From: Euryodendron excelsum
Taxonomy: Eukaryota > Streptophyta > Magnoliopsida > Ericales > Pentaphylacaceae
Assembly (NCBI GenBank): GCA_033060915.1
Contig: CM065384.1
Coordinates: 38,599,001-38,663,000 of the forward strand
Direction: 5' to 3'
Length of the DNA: 64,000 nucleotides
Shown: piece after piece, positions 47,363 through 58,318 of the stretch
Position numbering within the stretch: the stretch's first letter is position 1
Layout of the letters: each line of letters opens with the position of its first letter
Translations under genes and position numbers: made by a program
Notes under the pieces: generated by a model
Told to the model about the DNA's origin: nothing
What the model saw: the letters and a program-made list of their open reading frames with translations, nothing else
The model's database searches: none

Positions 47363-48305
47363 CAGAATAGGGAAAACGTTCCATTCCCCACATTAATTCT
47401 CATGTTATTACAAATAAGATCCTTGAAGCTGTGCATATCTCCATCCAGATCAGTGGTGTCCTTCCATATAGCAGATTTCTTGACTTGGCCATCTATCAAA
47501 ACTCTTGGTTTCAAGTTCCAGGTTTGTTGAGCATATTTAGCACGAATGACATTTTTCCATAGAGCTTTATTTTCCTTACCAAACCTCCACCGCCACTTAG
47601 CAATTAGAGCTAGGTTTAAAATTTTGACTGGCCTAATACCTAGCCCACCATTCTTTTTGCCTGTAGTAATTTGATCCCATTTTACATAATGGAGTTTCCC
47701 TTTTCCATTCACACTCCCCCACAAGAATTTCCTCTGCATTTATCTCAATCTTTTTATAAACTTCATTAGGAGCTTTGAACAAGGAGAAGTAGTAAACTGA
47801 GAGATTTGATAAGGAAGATTTGAGTAAGCTCCATCTCCCCAAATGGATAAATAATTGGATTTCCACAAAGCAAGTTTTAGTTTCAGTTTGTCCAATATGC
47901 AGTCCCAAGAGCTTATGAGGCTTGGATTTTAGCCTATAGACATGCCAAGACACTTAAATGGCAAGGATTGTTTTTTACAATTGAATATCCTGGAGACCTT
48001 GTCCATGAACCCTTCACCAATCCCGTCCATGAACCCTTCACCAATCCCAACTCCACTGATTATACTTTTTTGAAAGTTAATTGTGAACCCTGAAATTAGT
48101 TCAAAGCATCTTAGGATTCTCGTAATAGTGACTAGTTCTTCCAAGTTAGCATCGCAAAAGATAATAAGGTCATTTGCAAACAGTAGGTTTACTAATTGAG
48201 GACCATTTTGCCCAATCTTGACACCTTTGATTATGTTTAGGCTTAAAACTCTATTCGGCAACTCATTGAGGCCCTTGGCCTTCACAGAATCACAAAGAGG
48301 GTAGT

Positions 48306-48519
48306 TTTAATGCATTTGAAATTTTCTTTCTTTTTCATAGTTTGTATGTAAAACTTAAACTTAAGAAGATTCACTAAATCACCGTATTTAATAGTCTAGA
48401 CCAGAAAAATGTAATATTTTAGACAAAATCAAACACAGTCTTACTTTTTCTACCGATCGAACCTTTTATGACACCACTCCGATTTGTTGGTAGGACTACA
48501 AATTAGACCTACTCACTGA

Positions 48520-48574
<55 letters not shown>

Positions 48575-49408
48575 CACACGTTTACACAAACAAAATAATT
48601 TACTTTTTATTAACACTCTGAGCAACCCAGTTGCTTCCCCTGTTCATGAGGAAAACAAAATGCACTCCAATATTCAGTTCTATAATATCCTCTACAATGT
48701 CAAAAAGTGATTGTTTGAACGGGTAAATTTTAAGGATATATAATAAGTATAGGAAAATGAGTTTTGACTGATATTGTTTATATTCCTTCAAAATCAGATA
48801 AATGCGATGTTCAGGTAGTGGATTTGTTAAGAGACGTAAGAGAAAAGGAAAATGAGATTACTTCTAAATTAAGCTGTTGATTTTCTTCAATTCTTATAGC
48901 CCAACCAAATAAAAGAAAGAAGTTGAACTTCCGTTGCTTCACTTTTTTTCCTCTTTTCTGACAAATTCTAGAACTAAACAAACCAGAAAACGAATAAACA
49001 AAAAAATAAAAAATAAAAGCAAATGTTTGATAATCTCAACTTGTCATTTGGCATGCCAATTATACCATTGGAGTCAAAACATATTGAATGCTTTGGACTT
49101 ATTTGATGGGTAACATTGTGTGTTATGAAGAACGTACTGGTTTTAGTCAAAGGATATCATTGACGTTAAGAAGAAGAGCCACATCAATTCAAATTGAATC
49201 TAACCATCTAATGCTTGACTCGGAATTAGCACAGTGACCTTTGGGTCCAGTAGGATAAAAAAGCCAATGAAAGAAAGAGAGAAAGAGCAGGAAAACATAA
49301 GGATGAAGCATATCAAGTAATTCATTCTCTCCTCAATGTAACTGTGCATTACAATGTATGTGTAAAGAAACAGTGGTTTCTTGCATCAGTAGTATTATTC
49401 AGGATCGA
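48306..49408. other. Intergenic with (TC)n(TA)n microsatellite
   Basis: A compound microsatellite, about 14 TC units followed by about 10 TA units, lies at about 48524-48572. The rest is AT-rich with no supported gene. Confidence 0.6.
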
Positions 49409-50779
49409 TCAATCGATCTCAGGACAAGGATAAGGGAAGACAGCGAGGTTCTCCCCTAACACGTCGTAACCAACTTTAAGGTGTGCCTGCTGGTACATAC
49501 CAAGCACCGACAGTTTAGATACAGTCCAGTGCATAGCCAAGCAATAAAACTCGGTAGAAACTTCAATCCAAGCATTGCTCTTGCAAATAGAAACGTCGTA
49601 TCCTCTGAAATTGAATATGATATCTGGCGCAAAGGAAATATCCTTGTAGCATAGCTCGAACTCTTCAGTATGGTCCGGATACTGATCGAACATTTCGTCC
49701 TCTATTTTGGCTTTTAACTTGTTAAATGCAAAGGCTGTAAGCAAAGTATATGGCGTCCCAGTATCAATCGCGAAACCCCCTGTACCATCCTCTCTCCTAA
49801 AGAAAAACTCTGGTGGGATATCTAGTTAGTTGCCTCCGACTGTGATCCCTTCTAGGATCAAGAAATATAATCCCAAGTCATTGGGCACCAATGGTGTGTT
49901 ATTCCCAGCCAGTGAGGCTGCCTCACCGAAGTAAAGCCAACCTTGGATTCCGCTGCCGTCCACTGATAGAGAATATGAGAACCTAGTCTGAGAAAGCTGT
50001 CCAAGCAGTGATGAACTGTGATTACCCAAGCCGATGACTCCTGCAGCAGGGATATTGCCCTGCGGTTCCTAGTTAGTGTCGCCACATCCAAACAGCGCGT
50101 CGTTGAGGATGGCGTCTCCGGTTCTGCCGTAATCTGCCAAAGTTAATGTATCTGTGGCAAGGACTCCTCTGGATGAAGACTGATCGTCGTGTATCACGCT
50201 GTAGTAGCAGCCTCCCCAAGGAAAAGAGCAATAGCCACCAGGAACTGAATTGCACGCTGCGGATCCACATGGTACTTCCCTGTAGGTAGATGATTTTGCG
50301 GGGTCAAACATGGGGATGCTCTGATTGTAGCAGAAGTTGCAGGGAAAGCACTGCAACCATATTAGGTTGGTTGCAGTGTCTAGGACTCCAAATGTACTCA
50401 ACGGGGGTGTGCCGATGCTGTAATTCATGACGAAGTTTTTGGTGAATGGGCTTCTTACATATTTCATCGTTATATTAGATTGCCTGCTCGCGACAAGCTG
50501 GGTAAGGTAGAGGTTTCGAGCCAACGGCGTGCGAAAGTCTTCTCTGATAAGGCTCTCGCGTGTCGCATTTGGATCATAGAATGGGGACTCGGGGGATGTT
50601 CGGTGGATTAGGCGTACCGCGAAACTGACATTCTTCCGGGGGGACGACGACGGCATAGAAGACGGAGACAGGGAGATGGGATTTCTAGGAGGAGTACCGA
50701 AGGAGGGAGTGAGAGAGGTCATTGAGATAATGGTGATGAGAACCAGCTGGGTGATCGTCAACATTTTACAGGTAGCCAT
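49409..50779 (-). pseudogene. Second CDR1-type aspartic protease pseudogene
   Basis: This is a full-length (about 456 codons) A1 aspartic protease frame on the minus strand. It has a signal peptide (LVLITIISMTSLTPSFG), propeptide motif LIHRTSPESPFYDP, NYSIGTPP, a first catalytic motif DTATNLIWLQC (alanine replacing the DTG glycine) and an intact second motif IDTGTPYTLL. The C terminus is LGMYQQAHLKVGYD. Two in-frame stops interrupt it: TAG at 50069-50071 after CGDTN, and TAA at 49826-49828 after TVGGN. There are no frameshifts, so decay may be recent. It resembles the copy at 38135-39427, and the pair probably arose by tandem duplication, later separated by mobile elements. Confidence 0.92.
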
Positions 50780-52713
50780 GGTTTGTTTGTTTGTTTGATA
50801 AAACTTGAAATGGTTTCACAGAGGATTCCCTCTATTTATAGCGGAGAGGGGGATGGAGAGAGTGTCTTGCATGTATTTTCATCGTACCACAAGAAGGAAG
50901 GAAGGAATGCTTCTTCTCCTCGATCTCCACGTCAGATCAAAATTTTGTATTTTAATGTATACAAAAAAAAATTTATTATCAAAATAATATGATAAAATAA
51001 AAGTTTTTTTATTTAAAAACAAAATATTATTATAATAACTCTTATTTATAAAAATTATAATACCATATTATTTTGATCAAATTTCCTGTACAAGCCTTAT
51101 GCTAAAATAACATTTTCTTTTACAAGTAAGGAATATGATTACCTTTGCTCTCTTTCTAATGATAGAGGGTTCCTTAAACCCCATTGTTCCCTATATCTCA
51201 TGGTTGAGTGTTATACGCAAGACCTTACTTGATAGTGATATATTTTGTAAAATACAATGAATTGAAAATTTTGAACACGCCACGCCATTTTGGTAATATT
51301 TTTATATAAAATTTTTAATTGTATAGCATAATTTATTGCCTAATTTTTCTTTTTTTTTTTAATAGAAAAGCATTGCATTCGACATAAACAACGGTGTATA
51401 AAGCCTAAAACACCAAAATTATGTGGTGTAGTTAGTTTACGTTATCAGAAAAAGGGGAAAAAAAAGAGTTAAACGCCAAAACCAATGCGGTCGCCATATT
51501 AATTCCTAGGTGTTTCTTCAACCTCGTTTCCTAAACAAGATCCTCAGAGGTCAATTAGCCAAAAAATTTAAATCCCCTACTCCAACCAAAAATAACAATA
51601 AAAATAATAACATTTTTCTCAACTTCTTCTTCTTCTTTTTTTTTTTTTTTTTTTTTGTTTTCGCACTTAAAAATCTCTCTCTTCTCCGCCTCACCTAACT
51701 TCCTCCTCCAACACCACTTTTCTTCTCCTAGTAGTTTTCCCTTCTTTGACTCATTAAATGAACCTTCAATAAACACAATCTGGATCCTTTCTAGTATACT
51801 AAACTTTTCACGTTGCTATAAAGAAGCTCTAGGTACAAGATTAACAGAAACATTTCTAGTATTGTCCCCAACTTGTCCTTGTATTTGTCCTAGGAAATTC
51901 AAATGCTCTTTGTCATTTCATCAATTTGACCTTTTCTCGAACAAAGCCGAAATACTGGAAAAGGTTATGTTGTCCTTTCTTAAGTTCTGAATGCTATTTT
52001 TTGCATTTCACTTTCGACTTTTTATGGTCCAATATCATACATAATGTCTTAATCAGCCATAATGTGGAGGGCCAAATGGCCAAAACCTCTTAAAGACATT
52101 TCTTCTCTTTTTATTCCTTGGCCAAAAACAAGGAGAAAAACAAAAAAAGGCTTAATCAATGTAAGTGCAAATTAAGCTTTTATTATGCTCATACTTGTCA
52201 CACCACATATATGGCCTGTAGGGGTCCCTGAAATGTGTTGTATTACTTTGAAAGCAATCAAAATAATTAATAGAGGTGGCAGGCATTCATAATGTCAGCC
52301 ACCAATTTTCCGGCCAAGTTTGAAAATCCTTTGGGGTCGTGATAGCAATGCTTATAACTTCCATATCGTTGGTCATTGTCCCGAGGATTTGTCGAATAAC
52401 CATAGAAAGGATCAAATAGCTGTGTTAATGATATTCCCGAGGATCAAATAATTTTTCTAATTAGGATAGTTGCTTGGTTGTTTTCGTAGCGGTTTGACGT
52501 AATTCAATAGGTAACGTCATGGAGCAAACCATGTCAATATGAGCTATGGGATATGAAATTTTGGACTATGATTTAGCTATTTGGTCATTTTCAAGACAAT
52601 TCAACGTAGCAAATTTGACAATTACACACCCTATACGTTTCACTATAGTTATTTGGCCAGGCAGGTAAGTAGCTGCAGCTCATCAAACAATTGGATGCTG
52701 AAAGCATTAATGA
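50780..52713. other. Intergenic, 5' flank of the protease pseudogene
   Basis: A T run near 51637-51656 gives rise to poly-phenylalanine frames that I do not accept as genes. No other feature is supported up to the copia LTR at 52714. Confidence 0.5.
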
Positions 52714-52874
52714 TGTTAAAAAAGAGAGATATGCAAAAGAGAATGTATTGTATTGAGTAAGTTGGATGTACATAAGTAGTCTATATTTATAGTACAAGAG
52801 GACGAAAGAAAAGTAGTGTTTAACCGATATGAGATATGTGTGAACTAAGAACTATGCTAATATATACACTAACA
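52714..52874 (-). repeat. Left LTR of the copia element
   Basis: It starts TGTTAAAAAAGAG and ends CACTAACA. It shares long identical blocks with the right LTR (for example ATGCAAAAGAGAATGTATT). Confidence 0.9.
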
Positions 52875-54525
52875 TCCCTCCTAAAACTCAAGGTGGTTGA
52901 GCAGACACCAGATGGAGTTTGGAAACCAGATTATGAAAGCATCCGGGAATATGAAATTTAGTGAAGATATCAGCAGTCTGGTCAGTAGCGATGACAAAGA
53001 GAAGATGAATAGTACAATGAACAACATGCTGTCGAATGAAATGACAATCAATCTTGATGTGCTTAGTGCGATTATGAAAAACATCATTGTGGGCAATCAT
53101 AATAGCATTGCGATTGTTACAATGAAGAACAGTAGCACCAGAATGAGAGACACCCATGTCTTGAAGTAACCATCGAAGCTAGAGACATTCCTGAGTGGTG
53201 TCAACTAGGGCACGATACTCGGCCTCAGTGCTAGAGCAAGCAGTAAGGGTATGCTTGTTACTACGCCAAGAAATGAGAGAATTACAAGAAAGAAGCAGAA
53301 CCCGGTGGAAGAACAACGGTCAATAGGATCACCAGCCTAATCAGTATCAGAATAGGCATGGAGCTATAGAGAGGAGTGGTGAGAGTAGTGTAGACCATGC
53401 AATATAGTTCCTTTAACATAACGAAAAATGCGAAGAACTACAGTATAGTAAGTGGACCGAGGCGAGGACAAGAACTGACTAACAAGGTGAACAACATGAG
53501 CAATGTCAGGATGAGTAACAATTAGGTAGACAAGACTGCCAACGAGTTGTAGATAGAGAGTAGCATCAGATAGAGGCTCACCATCTAGAGGAGTAAGACG
53601 TACATTAGTTTCTAGAGGTGTGGAAGCAATCTTACTATCGGTAAGACCAGTATGAGCAAGAAAATCTAAGGCATACTTGGCTTGAGTAAGAGAATAACCA
53701 GTGGAGCTAAAAGAGATCTCAAGGCCAAGAAAGTAGCTGAGAGGACCAAGATTTTTCATCTCAAAATGGTTGCTAAGAAATGCCTTAAGCTTAGAAATGC
53801 TATGAACATCATCACTAGTGAGAATCATATCATCCACATAAAAAAGGAGGAGAATAGTGCAGTGTGGAGACTTGCGAACAAAGAGACCATAATCATAATC
53901 ACTAGAAGAGAAGCCAATGCTACTAATGGGGGAACTAAATTTGGTATATCAGGCACGAGGAGCTTGCTTGAGACCATAGAGAGCACGCTGAAGCTTGCAG
54001 ACTTGATGTGAAGAACGAGAAGAACCAAGAGGGAGCTACATATAGACTTCCTCAGAGAGATCACCATTGAGGAAAGCATTCTTGACATCCAACTAATATA
54101 AGGGTCATTGGTGGACAACAACCACGACAATAAGACTCCAGACAGAGGTGAGACTGGCAACGTGAGTAAAGGTCTCCTCATAGTCAATGCCATACTCCTA
54201 AGTAAAGCCCTTGGCAACTAGACGGACTTTGTAACGTTCCACATAACCATCAGAACGGGTCTTAATCTTGTAGACCCAATGACACTCGATCACAGATTTA
54301 CCAGGAGGAATATCCACCAAGTCCCAAGTGTGAGTCTTGAAAAGAGCCTTATAAGCACCCCATTTTTGCCTGCTCAGCAATCTCCGGCCCGACCGGGCTC
54401 AGTTTTCTAACATCACAACACATGTAGGTTTAAGATGAGCCTTTCGATCTCCAATCCAACCAATTGGTAGCTTCTCGGGCCTACAAGGACTCGCTGGAGC
54501 CATAAGCACTATTATTCCGGGCAGC

Positions 54526-54844
54526 TTTTCAGACTGGGCGGTCTCGAAAACCAACGTCATTCAGGTAGCTTCCCGAGATTGAGCGATCTCGGGGACCAAC
54601 ACCTTATCAAAATTCTAGAAAGTTCACTTCTGGCGCCTGCTAGCCCGCTAATGTAGAATGTCTGTTATTCGATAATTCTCTGAGACCAGGCGTTCTTAGG
54701 GACTAACACCACCCCCGCAGGTAGCTTTCTAGGACCAAGCGTTCTTAGGAACCAACACCACCCTACAGGTAGCTCTCTAAGACCAGGCGATCTTAGGGAC
54801 CAACACCGCACAGGTAGTTTTCCGAGACCGGGCGGTCTCGGGAA
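54526..54844 (+). repeat. Array of six covarying hairpins in the solo LTR
   Basis: Six units (hairpins at 54526-54550, 54570-54595, 54677-54702, 54726-54751, 54774-54799 and 54819-54844) share the frame CAGGTAGCT, hairpin, ACCAACACC with 44-49 base spacing, apart from a gap after the second. Stems are 9-11 pairs, while the first has a bulge. Loops mostly contain GCG. Paired changes between copies (C-G to T-A, G-C to A-T) keep the stems intact. Confidence 0.8.
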
Positions 54845-55345
54845 TCAATACCTAGGTCAACACCGACGCTTGCTAGCTCGACTTAGTGAAAAATGACCAA
54901 ACCTGCCCCTTGGGCCTCCAGGCATGTTTTAAGAAAGTTTAAAATCTCTCAAAACGGTAAGTCCACCCTTTCAAAGTGTTACTGAACTGTTAGGCATACT
55001 CCACGCACCATCCGGTCCGATTCCAGTCCCATTCCGGCTAACTTCGGTCAAAATGATCGTTTTGCCCCTGAACGTCCTAGCACTGCACAAGCCCCACTGA
55101 ACGGAGAAAGGCTTTCCCAAAATCATCCCTGAACGACCTGGCATGCTTAACACAACACGCCAAACCATTCCGGACCGTTTTCAAACAAACCTGGCCAAAA
55201 TGACCATTTTGCCTTTAGCGTTCCAAACATGTCCCGAAACAACACCGGTCTTGGGATTTTGAGTAAAGGGTTTCACCATACACCCTTGTTTAACCCAAGG
55301 ACGACCCTATGACATTAAACGCTCACGACTCGATAAAAGTTCCCT

Positions 55346-55782
55346 GGAGCGTCTCGCAGACGCTCCCCATAAATTATCTTTTCTCTTGATTCCCTAGTTA
55401 AAACGCACCGTCAACTGACTTGAGAAATGCGTAAATCAGGAAATTCTCGAAAGCTTGTTCATAGATCTTTCCATTGATATGGCTCGATCGGATAGATCGC
55501 TTCCTAAAGCCCTTCATTGTATGGCTCAAACCCTGTTATTTTCGACAACCCCTGGAGCGTCTCGCAGACGCTCCGCCGAGGTTAGTTTTTCTCCCAATTC
55601 CATGATTAAAATGCACAGTCAAACGACTTGAGAAATACGCAAATCTGAGAATTCCTGAAATTATTTTCAAAGTATTTTCTATCGGTACGGTCCAATAAAA
55701 AAGATCGCTTCTCGAAGGCTTCGATCACGCAAGACGGAAACAGCCACTTTTGGACACCCTCGGAGCGTATCACAGACGCTCC
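55346..55782. repeat. Three hairpins in a 208-base tandem repeat
   Basis: The arms GGAGCGTCT and AGACGCTCC around loop CGC occur at 55346-55366 and 55554-55574; a variant with one arm mismatch lies at 55762-55782. The spacing is exactly 208 bases both times. Sequence between them is also repeated with divergence (TTGAGAAAT, CGCTTC, GGCTC). Confidence 0.85.
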
Positions 55783-56163
55783 CTAAAAATGCTCTTTTTG
55801 CACGCTTCCCGAGATGATATCCTGCATTTCCAAACATAATTCAAACTTTTCAAAAATATGAAAGTCCACGAGAAACCCCAAGAGAACACCGTGGGTGCAA
55901 CCAATTCTCCCGAAACCTTCCCGGTTGGCTCGATTATCGAGACAAAATTTGGACGAAACTTCCTGGTGAGGGATCATGTGATACATGCGCTCAAATTTTG
56001 ATTAGATCAACCAAATTTCGATCAACAGTCAAGATTTAACTAGTACACAGGGTGCCATGTGTCATTCTGACAATGGAACAGTACCTGCGCATGTCCTACA
56101 TGTGCCAAGTCAAATTTTGGCCAGGCACATATAGTACATGCGCCAGGCCTATTCCAGAATGTC

Positions 56164-56170
56164 TATAAAT
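56164..56170 (+). promoter_or_regulatory. TATA box of the solo LTR
   Basis: TATAAAT is followed by a pyrimidine- and A-rich leader without ATG-rich frames. It would mark the border between U3 (about 54350-56190) and the rest of the LTR, and supports the plus orientation. Confidence 0.5.
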
Positions 56171-57430
56171 ACCAGACCCCCCTTTGAATATTCCAACTCC
56201 GATTTTGATGCGAAGCTTTGCTAAAATCACTCCAGAACTGCAAATCTTTATACACACTTCATCCATCTAACACTTAGGTTAGATTCCATCATCCCCAAGC
56301 CTATATACTTCACATATACAGCCTTCTACACCATCAAACACTCCCTACCAGCCCTCTAAGCCTTCTTGAAGTCATTCAAGCTCCAATCAAAGCATCCTTT
56401 GAAGACAACAAGTGTGTTGAAGGCAAAATGTGGTATCCCTTTTACATTTGTGTCTTCCCTCACTCTTCTCTTCTCCCTCCTAGCCTACTTAGGCTATTAT
56501 CTATTTTAATTCCCATATTTAACCCCCCTTTCTTGCATGCTTGAGCCAAGAGGGCTCTTAGATCATGCCTAGAGGAAAGCAAGTGAGAGTCACCGTGTAG
56601 GGGGACCTCTCACTAGCCTACTTTAAGATGGTATGGCCTAGGAGCCCCTTGTTTATATGGTGAAGCCTATAAGCCTTGTATGTAGTCATGACCCCTTGCA
56701 TATTATTATTTTAATCATGTCTTGCTTGCTTAGTTTTATTTTTGTGCTTATCATCATGTTCTACAATGCCTACATTGCTCTTAGTTCCATGTCATTTTCA
56801 AGTTCTATATTTCTCTCAAAGATTATTCTAAGAATTGGCTCCTTAAAGCTTAGGGTGGGACTTTAGAAATCATGCCTTAAAAGATCCCCTTCTAACCCTC
56901 TAACTCTCATTTTGGCATCACGGCATTTTGACTTGCATGAAGATTGTTTTCTAGCTCTCTAAATTCCAAGGTTTCCACTCTTTCAAGATTAGTGGTTGGA
57001 ATGACTTCATGGAACTCTCTTTTAAGTGGTCTCCCTTTTGTTGGCCATAGGAACCCTTTCTTGATGGATTGGTCCCCTTGAAAAAAAAGAAGAGGCCTTC
57101 AAAATCCTTTTCCAAAGATTATTTTGCAAAAGTGCATGCTCTCCATCTTGGCCTTGAAAATAGTGCTTTAAAAAGTTGTCATCATGTTAGTTTTTTGACT
57201 CCTTATACTCTTGTCAAGATAGTGGTTATAATGGCCATGAGGAAACCTTCCTTAGAATGGTCTCCAAACACCAACCATGTAAACCATGTTCTTGGCTAGA
57301 GTCAAAATTTTCATGAAAATGATCTTAAAAAAGATTGCCAACCTAAGTCTACTACATAACATGTTTTGTTCTTCAAAACACTCTCCAAAAGTGCATCAAA
57401 CAACACTTCAAAATCATCTTCCAATTCAAC

Positions 57431-57680
57431 TTTAGGTTAACTTGACTCTAGTTGTCCAATCCTAGGTTAACTTGACCCTAGTTACCTAACCCTAGGTTAA
57501 CTTGACCCTAGTTGACCAACCCTAGGTTAACTTGACCCTAGTTATCTAACCCTAGGTTAACTTGACCCTAGTTCATTCACCTTAGGTTAACCTAAACCCA
57601 AGTCATCCTAACCTTAGGCTAACTCAACCTTAGTTAGTTAACCTTATGTCACCCCTAACCCTAGGCCAACCCAACCGAGG
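57431..57680. repeat. 30-base tandem repeat array
   Basis: Units start at 57431, 57461, 57491, 57521, 57551 and 57581, exactly 30 bases apart, then become degenerate. The core is CCTAGGTTAACTTGACCCTAG, whose ends CTAGG and CCTAG are inverted repeats. There are no spacers, so it is a minisatellite and not a CRISPR array. Confidence 0.95.
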
Positions 57681-58171
57681 GTTGTATACTTCAAAGTTCC
57701 AACTCTTGAACCCTTTTCTAAATGATCACTCAATTTCAAACTATTCTCATAACCCATTTTTCCAAAACCTCTTACTCTCTTGATTTCAAAACAACCAAAT
57801 CCCTGAACTCTTCAAATGTTTTTACATTCCATCTTCAAGGCATTTCCAAAAATGTTTTCAAAAGGTCACAAATCTAAGGTGTCCCTAACCCTTTCATGGG
57901 TAGGGATTCCAAGGGAAGGTGACATATCAAGAACAACCTCCAAGATTGTCCATATTAGGATTCCAAACCTTTAGCCATTTCGAAAAACTACTTTAAAAAA
58001 CTAATTCATCAAAACATTCTAAAATCACGCCTCAAAGGTTTTCAAAACAAGACTTCAAAAACACTTTTAAGTTCTTTTGAGTCATGCCAAAACATTTTTC
58101 CAAAGCTCCCTTAAGTTGATCCAAAAAAATTTTCAAAACACTCCACCATCTAATTTCTAGTCAAAACATCC

Positions 58172-58318
58172 AAGACCTTAAAGAGTCTTCAACTTCCAAG
58201 ACCACAAAGTGTTTTCAACTTTCCAAGACCTCCAAGTGTCTTAAATTTTTTCAAAGACCTCCAAGTGTCTTAAACTTTTCCAAAGACCCCAAAGTATCTT
58301 CAAACCTTCCAAAGACCC
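58172..58318. repeat. 29-base tandem repeat array
   Basis: Five units of 27-29 bases contain AAGACC, AAGTGTCTT and TTCCA, followed by a partial sixth. Most units can pair AAGAC with GTCTT. The array lies near the end of the solo LTR. Confidence 0.85.

Larger units (their letters stand above)
44173..48305 (-). mobile_element. 5'-truncated LINE, interrupted by an LTR element
   Basis: This is a plant L1-type non-LTR retrotransposon on the minus strand. It keeps only the later reverse transcriptase part (from about 48285; LLFANDLIIFCDA, where the usual ADD reads AND), then KWDQITTGKKNGGLGIRP and the zinc-binding C-terminal region (about 45354-44440). Frame changes occur near 47740-47950 and later. 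The tail is a poly(A) on the minus strand, seen as T16 at 44173-44188. The reading breaks at 47363 in NVGNGTFSLF and resumes at 45291 in WKDIWSGNLSF because of the LTR element in between. An eight-residue block GIGEGFMD is duplicated near 48000-48050. It is inactive. Confidence 0.88.

Noticed and set aside
51510..51698. Open frame rich in phenylalanine
   Set aside because: It is produced by a T homopolymer and has no family resemblance.
53682..54011. Plus-strand 109-codon frame
   Set aside because: It is antisense to the copia reverse transcriptase.
57431..57680. CRISPR-like array or interstitial telomere repeat
   Set aside because: Units are directly adjacent with no unique spacers, and the 30-base unit is not the plant telomere heptamer. 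The DNA is plant nuclear.
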